44,392 nt of DNA from an uncultured Collinsella sp. GTDB taxonomy: Bacteria; Actinomycetota; Coriobacteriia; Coriobacteriales; Coriobacteriaceae. Shown here in pieces: positions 7,286-14,190 of the stretch (the first letter of the stretch is position 1; each line of letters opens with the position of its first letter). The notes beneath the pieces are model-generated. The model was not told where the DNA came from and made no database searches. It saw only the letters and a program-made list of their open reading frames with translations. The stretch covers positions 1 to 44,392 of the forward strand of contig UQOJ01000013.1 of NCBI GenBank assembly GCA_900542635.1, read 5' to 3'. A program made the position numbers and the translations under genes.

Positions 7286-7366
7286 GTGCACGTGCACAAA
7301 ACCGGTGCGGGGACGTCTGGAGGCGGCTCGGCTCCTGGGGCATTGCACGTGCAGAACGGTTAAAAT
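7286..7366 (+). promoter_or_regulatory. Twin TGCACGTGCA palindromes and -10 of M42 gene
   Basis: The perfect palindrome TGCACGTGCA occurs at 7287-7296 (inside GTGCACGTGCAC, 7286-7297) and at 7344-7353, 57 bases apart. A -10-like TAAAAT lies at 7361-7366, 42 bases before the peptidase start, so the second copy sits where a repressor would block RNA polymerase. Paired identical palindromes suggest cooperative binding. The regulator is unknown. Confidence 0.45.
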
Positions 7367-7402
7367 CGGGACTCGGTCTTAGTTTTACTTGGAAGGATGC
7401 AT

Positions 7403-8446
7403 ATGACTTCTAATATTGATGCTTCTCTAGAGGAGACGCTCTCCTATATTACTGGCCAGTTGAAGACGCTTACCTCGATTGCTTCGCCTACGGGCTATAC
7501 CCGTGCGGCGACTGATTATCTGATGGAGACCCTGCGCGATATGGGGTTTGGGCCTGAGCGTTCTAATAAGGGTAACGTGCTCGTTGAGCTTGGTGGCGAG
7601 GGCGAGCCGCTTGTGTTGGCGAGCCATGTCGATACCTTGGGTGCCATGGTGCGCTCCATTAAGGACAATGGCCGCCTGCGTCCCACGACGCTTGGTGGGC
7701 ACCAGTGGTCTACGGCCGATGGCGAGAACTGCACCGTCTACACGCGTGACGGCAATGTCTACACGGGCGTGGTCCTCAATACCGAGCCTTCGGCGCATGT
7801 GGCCGATGAGCCGGTCAAGACCATCGAGAAGAACATGGAAATCCTGCTCGACGAGAACGTTGACAGCAAGGACGATGTGCTCGAGCTGGGTATTCAGACC
7901 GGCGACATCATCGCTATGGACCCGCGTACCACGGTGACGGAGAGCGGCTACATCAAGAGTCGCTTCCTTGACGACAAGCTGTCCGCGTCGATTCTGCTGG
8001 GCTTGGCGCGTGCCGTCGCCGCTGGCGAGGTGACGCTTTCGCGCAAGGTATCGCTGCTCTTTACGGTGTACGAGGAGGTCGGCCACGGCGGTGCCTTTGT
8101 GCCGGCCGACACGCGCGAGATGATTAGCGTGGACATGGGCTGCGTGGGTGACGACCTGGGCTGCACCGAGCGCATGGTTTCAATCTGCGCCAAGGATTCG
8201 GGCGGTCCGTACAACTACGACCTGGTAACCACGCTGTCCAACATCGCGCGCGAGCTGGAGCTCGATTACGCCATCGACGTGTATCCGCACTACGGCTCCG
8301 ATGTTGAGGCCACGCTTTCTGCCGGCTACGACATCCGTCACGGCCTGATCGGCCCCGGCGTGTACGCGAGCCACAACTACGAGCGCAGCCACATCGACGG
8401 CGTGCGCAACACCTACGAGCTGGTCCGAGCCTACGTACAACGCTAG
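7403..8446 (+). CDS. M42-family metallo-aminopeptidase
   Basis: This 347-residue cytoplasmic peptidase has the co-catalytic metal site of the M42 (TET/FrvX/deblocking aminopeptidase) family: H75 and D77 in SHVDTLG, D190/D191 in RFLDDKL, E224/E225 in YEEVGHGG, D244 in SVDMG, and a late His in ASHNYE. These enzymes form large shells that trim N-terminal residues from short peptides. The start at 7403 is preferred over 7397 because GGAAGGA (7391-7397) would overlap the earlier ATG. Its promoter region carries two identical palindromes. A terminator follows. Family certain, exact peptide preference unknown. Confidence 0.92.
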   Translation: MTSNIDASLEETLSYITGQLKTLTSIASPTGYTRAATDYLMETLRDMGFGPERSNKGNVLVELGGEGEPLVLASHVDTLGAMVRSIKDNGRLRPTTLGGHQWSTADGENCTVYTRDGNVYTGVVLNTEPSAHVADEPVKTIEKNMEILLDENVDSKDDVLELGIQTGDIIAMDPRTTVTESGYIKSRFLDDKLSASILLGLARAVAAGEVTLSRKVSLLFTVYEEVGHGGAFVPADTREMISVDMGCVGDDLGCTERMVSICAKDSGGPYNYDLVTTLSNIARELELDYAIDVYPHYGSDVEATLSAGYDIRHGLIGPGVYASHNYERSHIDGVRNTYELVRAYVQR

Positions 8447-8483
8447 GGGAGCAGCTTGCGACTCGGCTGACCAATTGCTCTAA

Positions 8484-8507
8484 GGCCCGATTGCTCGGGC
8501 CTTTTTT
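8484..8507 (+). terminator. Rho-independent terminator after M42 gene
   Basis: GGCCCGA (8484-8490) pairs with TCGGGCC (8495-8501) around TTGC, followed by TTTTTT. Confidence 0.92.
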
Positions 8508-8586
8508 CGCTTCAGTCTGTTTAGTATTATGCTGTATGTAACCAATTAACTTTACGTTTGGAATACTTAACGAGGTGATGCGGCAT

Positions 8587-9960
8587 ATGAATACATCTGA
8601 GTACTTATCTATGGGTGATGCGGCCCACCTGTTGGGCGTTACGAAAGCCCGCATATCGCAACTTGCCGCATCGGGGACGCTTGTGTGCGATATTGTGGGC
8701 GGCCGGAAGATGGTCGAGTACAATTCTGCGATCGCCTATCAAAAGGTCCGCAAGCGAGGACGCCGTCCTGCGGCCGATGTGGGACGCAAGTTTACGCTGA
8801 TGTCGGCCGACCATGAGGTCGCGCATGTCTCATTTGATCCGACGCGCGAGTTTCCCTTCGAAATCGCCGAGGTCCTCGATGCGCAACGAATGCCGTTCGG
8901 CACATGCTCGAGTTCTTCTCCAACGGTGAATAAGCGGGAGCTCAACGCGTGGTGGGGGCATCGGTTGGTGCCCGATGTTCGCCCTGGGCTTATCTCGCGC
9001 TATCGTGAACTGGGGATTGCCAGTGGCATCGAGGTTCCGGTTCGGTGCCTGGGCCTATCGCTTTCGGATTGTTATTGGCTGCGGCCGGCCGATTGCGACG
9101 AACTCAAATGGCAAAACATCAATTACTTTGAGAACGAATTTGAGCGATCGGCGCCCGAGGGGCGTTCGGGTTGGCTGGAGGGCATCGGTCTTAATAATCC
9201 GGATAACACGTCCGAGGGCGAGCTCCCTAAATCGTGGATGATTCGCAACGGTGTTCGCGTTCTGGTCAAGGGGTGCGGCATGGACGATCAACGTCCCTTT
9301 AACGAGGCGGTCGCAACGGCACTGCATCGCCGCCTGCTATCGGAGGGCGAGTTTGTTCCTTATACGGTTGAGCGGATGTTCGATGGCCCTGTGTGTCTGT
9401 GCGACGACTTTCTTGACGGCCGCGAGGAATATGTTCCGGCTGTTTACGTTAAGAACGCCCTTGGCGGCCAGCGAGGAAACTCGACGTACGACCGGTACTG
9501 CCGCTTCCTTGGTAAGCATGGAGCAGACGAGGCTGCCGTGAGAAGGTCTATGTCGCAGATGATCGTTTGCGATGCCCTTTTGGCCAACAGCGACCGCCAT
9601 TGGCGAAACTTCGGCATCATCCGCAATGTCGACACCCTGGAGATAAAACCTGCTCCGCTGTTCGATAGCGGCAACTGCCTGTGGTACAACGTGCCAACTG
9701 CCGTGCTCGCAGCTGGGGAGTTTGGGTTTTCCGCTAAGCCGTTTGGGCCTGACCCTTCCGTCCAGCTGGCGCTTGCGGACTCACTCGGTTGGTTCGACGC
9801 ATCGCGACTCGACGGATTTGTTGATGAGGCGATCGAGATTCTTTCGCAGAGCGAATGGGCGACGGCGGAGGGTCGACTCGAGGCCATTTGCCGTGGCCTC
9901 GAGCGTCGCGTAATCGAGGTTAGTGCCGCCGTTGAGGTACTTCGACACGTGCAGCGATAA
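8587..9960 (+). CDS. HipA-like kinase fused to N-terminal DNA-binding domain
   Basis: This 457-residue protein begins with a helix-turn-helix of excisionase/MerR type (MGDAAHLLGVTKARISQLAASG, about 9-30). It ends with a HipA-C-like kinase core. The expected catalytic residues are present: K228 in VLVKG, N334-S335-D336-R337-H338 followed by NFG, and the metal-binding D360 in FDSG. HipA kinases phosphorylate proteins such as glutamyl-tRNA synthetase and cause growth arrest; they are normally held by a separate HipB repressor. No hipB gene is adjacent, so the fused domain may supply DNA binding in cis (inference). The start at 8587 is preferred to GTG 8575 and ATG 8578, because GAGGTGAT at 8572-8579 serves it. 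The upstream 60 bases are AT-rich. It converges on mnmA with 8 bases between stops. Confidence 0.82.
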   Translation: MNTSEYLSMGDAAHLLGVTKARISQLAASGTLVCDIVGGRKMVEYNSAIAYQKVRKRGRRPAADVGRKFTLMSADHEVAHVSFDPTREFPFEIAEVLDAQRMPFGTCSSSSPTVNKRELNAWWGHRLVPDVRPGLISRYRELGIASGIEVPVRCLGLSLSDCYWLRPADCDELKWQNINYFENEFERSAPEGRSGWLEGIGLNNPDNTSEGELPKSWMIRNGVRVLVKGCGMDDQRPFNEAVATALHRRLLSEGEFVPYTVERMFDGPVCLCDDFLDGREEYVPAVYVKNALGGQRGNSTYDRYCRFLGKHGADEAAVRRSMSQMIVCDALLANSDRHWRNFGIIRNVDTLEIKPAPLFDSGNCLWYNVPTAVLAAGEFGFSAKPFGPDPSVQLALADSLGWFDASRLDGFVDEAIEILSQSEWATAEGRLEAICRGLERRVIEVSAAVEVLRHVQR

Positions 9961-9968
9961 ACCCGCGG

Positions 9969-11069
9969 CTACTTAAGTGCGCCGGTTACCGTGCCGCCGC
10001 CGAGGACGATGTCGCCGCGGTAGACTACAACGGCTTGGCCGGGGGCGATGGCTCGCTGCGGCTCGTCAAAAGTTAGCAGCATTTGCCCGTCTTCGCCGCG
10101 CGTAAGGGTTGCTGCCTGGTCTTTCTGACGGTAGCGGTACTTGGCGCCCACGCGAATGCCGCCGGCATCGAGTTCTGCCTCCATGCGGTCGGCAGGGGCG
10201 CTCCAGATCCAGTCGTCGGCCGTGAGTGCTGTGGCCGTTAGGTCCTCGGCCTCGCCCAGATGCACGGTGTTGTTGGCGGCGTCGACGCCCGTCACATACA
10301 CGGGATGCGCCATCGCGACGCCCAAGCCCTTGCGCTGGCCGATGGTATAGCGCAACGCACCGTTATGGCGTCCGACCACGCTGCCGTCGCGCCATACAAT
10401 ATCGCCCGGCTCGGCGGCATGTCCGCAGCGGCGCTCGATATAGCCCGCGTAGTCGCCGTCCGCGATAAAGCAGATGTCCTCGCTCTCGGCCTTCTTGGCG
10501 TTGATGAAGCCCTGCTCGGCGGCAATGCGGCGCACGTCGCGCTCTTTGTCCAGCCCGGCCAGCGGAAAGATTGTGCGCGACAGCCGCTCCTGCGTGAGCG
10601 AATACAAAAAGTAGCTCTGGTCCTTCTTGGGGTCTTCGCCGCGATGCAGCTGCCAGGTGCCGTCGGACGCCTGGCTTGTTTTGGCGTAGTGACCTGTGGC
10701 GATGTAGTCGCAGCCCATATCCAGCGCCGCATCCAGCAATGCGCCAAACTTAATGTGGCGGTTGCAGATGATGCATGGGTTGGGCGTCAGCCCCTCCTGA
10801 TAGGCGGTCACGAAGCGCTCGATAACATTGCGGTCGAAGGTCTGCTGCAGGTTAAGTACATGGTGGGGTATCCCCAGGCGCTCGGCGACGGCCTTTGCAT
10901 CGGCGATGTCGCGGTTGACCTTACTCGTGCTCGTGACGGGATCGGGCGCGGGGCAGGTGAGGCGCATGGTGGCGCCGACACATTCGTAACCCTGGCTTTT
11001 GAGCAGATACGCGGTCACGCTGGAATCGACGCCGCCACTCATGGCGACGAGCACGCGCTTGTTGTGCAT
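9969..11069 (-). CDS. mnmA: tRNA-specific 2-thiouridylase MnmA
   Basis: This 366-residue cytoplasmic enzyme activates U34 of Lys, Glu and Gln tRNAs with ATP and inserts sulfur to make 2-thiouridine. It has the PP-loop SGGVDSS at 11-17 and the two catalytic cysteines at the expected places, C102 (CIICNRHIKF) and C200 (ESEDICFIADGDY). The ATGHYAK segment and the C-terminal beta-barrel are present, and the length is normal. AAGGAG lies 9 bases before the ATG. It follows cysK on the same strand, but a strong terminator hairpin (11099-11137) lies between them, only 30 bases before the start codon. Confidence 0.97.
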   Translation of the reverse strand: MHNKRVLVAMSGGVDSSVTAYLLKSQGYECVGATMRLTCPAPDPVTSTSKVNRDIADAKAVAERLGIPHHVLNLQQTFDRNVIERFVTAYQEGLTPNPCIICNRHIKFGALLDAALDMGCDYIATGHYAKTSQASDGTWQLHRGEDPKKDQSYFLYSLTQERLSRTIFPLAGLDKERDVRRIAAEQGFINAKKAESEDICFIADGDYAGYIERRCGHAAEPGDIVWRDGSVVGRHNGALRYTIGQRKGLGVAMAHPVYVTGVDAANNTVHLGEAEDLTATALTADDWIWSAPADRMEAELDAGGIRVGAKYRYRQKDQAATLTRGEDGQMLLTFDEPQRAIAPGQAVVVYRGDIVLGGGTVTGALK

Positions 11070-11098
11070 GGGGAGGTTCTCCTTGGTGGCATGTGGCC

Positions 11099-11137
11099 AA
11101 AAAAGAAAAGCGGCGCGGGAGGCTGGTTCCGCGCCGC
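11099..11137 (-). terminator. Terminator between cysK and mnmA
   Basis: Read on the minus strand, GCGGCGCGG pairs with CCGCGCCGC (11129-11137 with 11110-11118) around a 10-base loop, followed by TTTTCTTTTTT. It ends cysK transcription or attenuates mnmA. An extended -10 (TGCTACAAT on the minus strand, 11142-11150) lies just upstream. A second 8-bp hairpin is at 11156-11175. Confidence 0.85.
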
Positions 11138-11251
11138 AGACATTGTAGCAAGTTCGGGCGTCCTGTGGGACGCCCTAATGAGATGGGCTCAGACTGCCGG
11201 GAGAGAGAGGAGACCGGCTCGTCCGTGGGCTCAACCTATGGGCGACAGGCT

Positions 11252-12190
11252 CTAGTCCTGGAACAGTGCCGTGGACAGGTAGCGCTCACCGGTATCGGCG
11301 AGCAGGGCCACGATGGTCTTGCCCTCGTTCTCGGGGCGCTTGGCCAGCTGCAGCGCGGCCCACACGGCGGCGCCGGACGAAATGCCCACGAGCACGCCCT
11401 CCTTGTGGCCCACGGCGCGGCCGGTCGCAAAGGCGTCGTCGTTCTCGACGGGGATGATCTCGTCATAGACCTGGGTGTCGAGGACGTCGGGCACAAAGCC
11501 GGCACCGATACCCTGGATCTTGTGCGGGCCGGCCTGGCCCTTAGAGAGCACCGGGGAGGTAGCGGGCTCGACGGCGACGATCTGAATCTCGGGGTTCTGC
11601 TCCTTGAGGAACTCGCCCACGCCGGTCACGGTGCCGCCGGTGCCGACGCCGGCGACGAAGATGTCGACCTCGCCGTCGGTGTCATCCCAGATCTCGGGGC
11701 CGGTCGTGGCCTTGTGGATGGCGGGGTTGGCGGGGTTCACAAACTGGCCGGCGATAATGCTGTTGGGGGTCTCCTTCTGCAGCTCCTCGGCCTTGGCGAT
11801 GGCGCCCTTCATGCCCTTGGAGCCGTCGGTGAGCACGAGCTGTGCGCCGTATGCCTGCATAAGCTTGCGGCGCTCGACGGACATGGTCTCGGGCATGGTG
11901 ATGATCACCTTGTAGCCGCGGGCAGCCGCCACCGAGGCGATGCCGACGCCGGTGTTGCCGCTCGTGGGCTCGATGATGGTATAGTCGCCGCCGCGCACGA
12001 GCTTGCCGGCCTTCTCGGCCTCGTCGATCATGTTCTTGGCGACGCGGTCTTTGACGGATCCGGCGGGGTTGAAGTATTCCAGCTTGACGAGCACGCGGGC
12101 CTTGAGGTCCTCATCGGCCTCAAAGTGAGTGAGCTCCAGAAGCGGAGTGTGGCCGATAAGCTGATCGATGGACGTGTAAACATTGCTCAT
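11252..12190 (-). CDS. cysK: Cysteine synthase A (O-acetylserine sulfhydrylase)
   Basis: This 312-residue PLP enzyme makes cysteine from O-acetylserine and sulfide. The PLP lysine is K47 in NPAGSVKDR; the phosphate and substrate loop TSGNTG is at 76-81; the glycine loop GVGTGGT follows; and GISSGAA is near the end. The length and motif spacing are those of CysK rather than cystathionine beta-synthase. GGAGG lies 8 bases before the ATG. It is transcribed away from an Rrf2 regulator, and inverted repeats lie over its probable promoter, so sulfur-dependent control is likely. A terminator hairpin follows the gene. Confidence 0.96.
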   Translation of the reverse strand: MSNVYTSIDQLIGHTPLLELTHFEADEDLKARVLVKLEYFNPAGSVKDRVAKNMIDEAEKAGKLVRGGDYTIIEPTSGNTGVGIASVAAARGYKVIITMPETMSVERRKLMQAYGAQLVLTDGSKGMKGAIAKAEELQKETPNSIIAGQFVNPANPAIHKATTGPEIWDDTDGEVDIFVAGVGTGGTVTGVGEFLKEQNPEIQIVAVEPATSPVLSKGQAGPHKIQGIGAGFVPDVLDTQVYDEIIPVENDDAFATGRAVGHKEGVLVGISSGAAVWAALQLAKRPENEGKTIVALLADTGERYLSTALFQD

Positions 12191-12220
12191 GGTGAACCTC
12201 CAAAGTGTTCAAATGACTGG

Positions 12221-12275
12221 ATACCGTGTGGTTTTACGGTGTGTATAGCAGCGAAACCCACAAACCTTATGGGTT
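12221..12275 (-). promoter_or_regulatory. cysK promoter with overlapping inverted repeats
   Basis: An extended -10 for cysK (TGCTATACA on the minus strand) lies at 12242-12250. AACCCA (12255-12260) and TGGGTT (12270-12275) are inverted over the -35 position. A second inverted pair, ACCGT (12223-12227) and ACGGT (12236-12240), lies just downstream of the -10. Both would suit the divergent Rrf2 regulator as operators. The assignment is inference. Confidence 0.4.
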
Positions 12276-12401
12276 GTTCGTTTTGCTGTTGGCAAGCATA
12301 GTAGACAGTAAAGCCTAGTAACGCAATAGGAAATAGAAGATTATTACGAGTCGATTAACCATCTTGACCGGAACGGGTATTTTCAAAACCAATTTTTCGG
12401 C

Positions 12402-12407
12402 TAGAAT
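12402..12407 (+). promoter_or_regulatory. -10 element of the Rrf2 gene
   Basis: TAGAAT, preceded by GGC, lies 42 bases before the Rrf2 start. The same spacing and form (GG-T-A-purine-purine-AT) is seen before several other genes in the window. Confidence 0.45.
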
Positions 12408-12443
12408 TTCTACGGACTAAATGACCGAAAGGCAGCACTATAT

Positions 12444-12872
12444 ATGTTGGTTTCTACTAAGGGCAGATATGCCCTGCGCGTTATGGTCGATCTGGCCGAG
12501 CACCAGGCGGCCGGCCGCATCCCGCTCAAAGAGATCGCGGCGCGACAGGGGATTTCCGAGAAATATCTCGAAAACATCTTGGCTACGCTCGTGCGCGCCA
12601 ACATGCTTTCGGGCATGCGTGGCAAGGGCGGCGGCTACGTGCTCACGCGCCCGCCCGAGCAGTACACGGTGGGTGAGATTCTGCGCCTGACCGAGGGTAG
12701 TCTGGCGCCGGTCGCCTGCCTGGATGGCGACTGCAAGGGCTGCTCGCGTTCGGACGAGTGCCCCACGCTCGACGTGTGGAAGAACCTGGATAAGCTCATC
12801 AACGACTACCTCGACGGTGTGACGCTCGATCAACTTGTCGCTCCCAACCGTGGCTACGACTACGTCATCTAA
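12444..12872 (+). CDS. Rrf2-family transcriptional regulator with cysteine cluster
   Basis: This 142-residue protein has the Rrf2 winged helix-turn-helix (MLVSTKGRYALRVMVDLA; LKEIAARQGISEKYLENIL; KGGGYVLTRP). A cysteine loop follows with C92, C97, C100 and C106. IscR and NsrR hold an Fe-S cluster with cysteines around 92, 98 and 104, so cluster binding is plausible here. The related CymR of Bacillus controls cysteine synthesis and binds CysK. Being divergent from cysK, this protein could be a CymR- or IscR-like repressor; which one cannot be decided from the sequence. Only a weak ribosome site (GAAAGG, 12426-12431) precedes the ATG. Confidence 0.9.
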   Translation: MLVSTKGRYALRVMVDLAEHQAAGRIPLKEIAARQGISEKYLENILATLVRANMLSGMRGKGGGYVLTRPPEQYTVGEILRLTEGSLAPVACLDGDCKGCSRSDECPTLDVWKNLDKLINDYLDGVTLDQLVAPNRGYDYVI

Positions 12873-12941
12873 CCCCACCCGTCATGTGGGGACGGGGTAG
12901 AAATGGTAGATGCTCTCGCCCTTTAAGACTTGACAAATAAG

Positions 12942-12978
12942 AAGGCCGCCCATTTTTGCGATGGGTGGCCTTCGTTTT
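12942..12978. terminator. Bidirectional terminator between Rrf2 gene and holin-like gene
   Basis: AAGGCCGCCCAT (12942-12953) pairs with ATGGGTGGCCTT (12961-12972) with one G-T pair, followed by CGTTTT on the plus strand and CTTATTT on the minus strand. It separates two convergent genes. Confidence 0.85.
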
Positions 12979-13013
12979 GGACTGTTGAGACGGGCACGGC
13001 CGGAATGGCCGTT

Positions 13014-13379
13014 TTAGTCCTTGGCGATGCTGTCGAGAATGCTACGCATGATGGACACCAGAATGCTGCCCATAAAGGCCGAGCCAAAGCCGGCGATGGA
13101 GATACCGACGCCTAGCAGATTGACCGACAGGTAACTCGCGAGCTCGAGCATAAAGCTGTTGACGACAAGCTGGAAAATGCCCAGCGTAATGATCGTGAGC
13201 GGCAGCGAGATGACCGTCAGGAACGGCTTGACGAACGAATCGACGATGTTCAGGAACAGTCCCACGAAGGCGAAACAGACCCAGGCCTCGGCAAAACCGA
13301 AGGGCTGGATGCCGGGAACGAGGAACGTGGCAACCGCGATGGCGATCGAGGTAAAGAGCCAGTTAAGCATAAAGCGCAT
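13014..13379 (-). CDS. Phage-holin-like (PF04020) small membrane protein
   Basis: This 121-residue protein consists of four hydrophobic segments with short loops, including VDSFVKPFLTVISLPLTIITLGIF, the pattern of the 4TM phage holin superfamily IV / YvlD-like proteins. Despite the name, chromosomal members are not part of a phage; no phage genes are nearby. The function is not established, but some relatives belong to envelope stress regulons. AAAGGA lies before the ATG on the minus strand. Confidence 0.85.
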   Translation of the reverse strand: MRFMLNWLFTSIAIAVATFLVPGIQPFGFAEAWVCFAFVGLFLNIVDSFVKPFLTVISLPLTIITLGIFQLVVNSFMLELASYLSVNLLGVGISIAGFGSAFMGSILVSIMRSILDSIAKD

Positions 13380-13567
13380 GGTGTGAATCCTTTCTTGCGC
13401 AGGGCGCGTTGGTATCGCGTGAAGCGGCTTGTTGCGGCAGCTTGGACGGCCGCGCGGGTGTGCCGCCTTGTTCGGCCGCCCATTGTCTCAGATATTCGTG
13501 GAGCTTACGTGCGCATTCGGTTTCAAAACGGCGTTCGTCCTAAAAAACGTGCCGCTGGCAGAGAGTC

Positions 13568-13598
13568 TTGGCACTTTAGTTTGGTGGTGTGCTACACT
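13568..13598 (+). promoter_or_regulatory. Probable promoter of the TrpR/YerC-like gene; rest of gap empty
   Basis: TTGGCA (13568-13573) and TACACT (13593-13598) are spaced by 19 bases in the 324-base gap 13380-13703. I see no gene, repeat or hairpin of note in the remainder of this gap; the left part holds the leader of the minus-strand holin-like gene. Confidence 0.4.
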
Positions 13599-13703
13599 GC
13601 TACGGGCAAATGGCTCATGCATAGTTTTATTGCATATTACGGGCGAACGATGCCCGATGTCAGTATCAACTTCGATGCCTTATGGCGGGTTTGGCGGTGA
13701 TCG

Positions 13704-14003
13704 ATGAACATCGAGAACATGTTTGACAAGCCTGATGTCAAGCAGCTGGTCCACGCATTTAGTCTTTTGGATGACGAGAAGGATATCCAGGCGTTTTTAA
13801 CCGATATCTGCACGCCGCGCGAGATTTGCGATCTTTCGCAACGCCTGCAGGTCGCGCGTTATCTGGATGAGGGCGAGCCCTATGTTGAGGTTCAGGCCCG
13901 CACGGGCGCTTCGTCCACCACGGTGAGCCGTGTTTCCAAGGCGCTCAACGGCGAGTACGGTGGCTATCGCAAGATCCTCATCAAGCTGGAGGATGGCGAG
14001 TAG
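13704..14003 (+). CDS. YerC/YecD-family TrpR-related repressor-like protein
   Basis: This 99-residue protein matches the TrpR-like YerC/YecD family: a helical N-terminus (VKQLVHAFSLLDDEKDIQAFL), then ICDLSQRLQVARYLDEG, then the helix-turn-helix VQARTGASSTTVSRVSKAL and NGEYGGYR. The family is thought to repress transcription, but the target and any effector are unknown. GGTGATCG precedes the ATG. A strong terminator lies 30 bases after the stop, so it is a single-gene transcript. Confidence 0.92.
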   Translation: MNIENMFDKPDVKQLVHAFSLLDDEKDIQAFLTDICTPREICDLSQRLQVARYLDEGEPYVEVQARTGASSTTVSRVSKALNGEYGGYRKILIKLEDGE

Positions 14004-14032
14004 GCCAACGGCAACAAACGAATCAGCTGGAG

Positions 14033-14055
14033 CCGCCCCTTCGGGGGCGGTTTTT
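14033..14055 (+). terminator. Rho-independent terminator after YerC-like gene
   Basis: CCGCCCC (14033-14039) pairs with GGGGCGG (14044-14050) around a TTCG tetraloop, followed by TTTTTGTGTG. Confidence 0.93.
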
Positions 14056-14068
14056 GTGTGTCGATAAT

Positions 14069-14099
14069 TGATCCCTTGGGGACGGAGGAAAACGGATCA
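14069..14099 (+). repeat. 31-bp dispersed inverted-repeat element, copy B
   Basis: This is the exact reverse complement of 1010-1040, 13 kb away: 31 of 31 bases. Its ends are TGATCC and GGATCA and its core is GGGACGGAG. It lies between a terminator and the addB promoter region. Confidence 0.9.
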
Positions 14100-14145
14100 T
14101 CGAGGGGATCTGGTGCATTGGGGTCAGGTTGTCCGTGCGGGCGGG

Positions 14146-14151
14146 TAGGAT
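14146..14151 (+). promoter_or_regulatory. -10 element of addB
   Basis: TAGGAT, preceded by GGG, lies 45 bases before the addB start, the same distance as TAAAAT before dnaE. No clear -35 was seen. Confidence 0.35.
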
Positions 14152-14190
14152 AGATGCGTTGAATATTGCGAACAGTTTGAGTGGAGGGCC

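Noticed and set aside
13014..13379. Prophage remnant suggested by the holin-like gene
   Set aside because: Chromosomal PF04020 proteins are common; no integrase, tail, lysin or att-like repeats nearby.
13383..13700. 105-codon frame in the gap before the YerC-like gene
   Set aside because: Runs through the promoter region, has Arg/Trp-rich random composition and no ribosome site.
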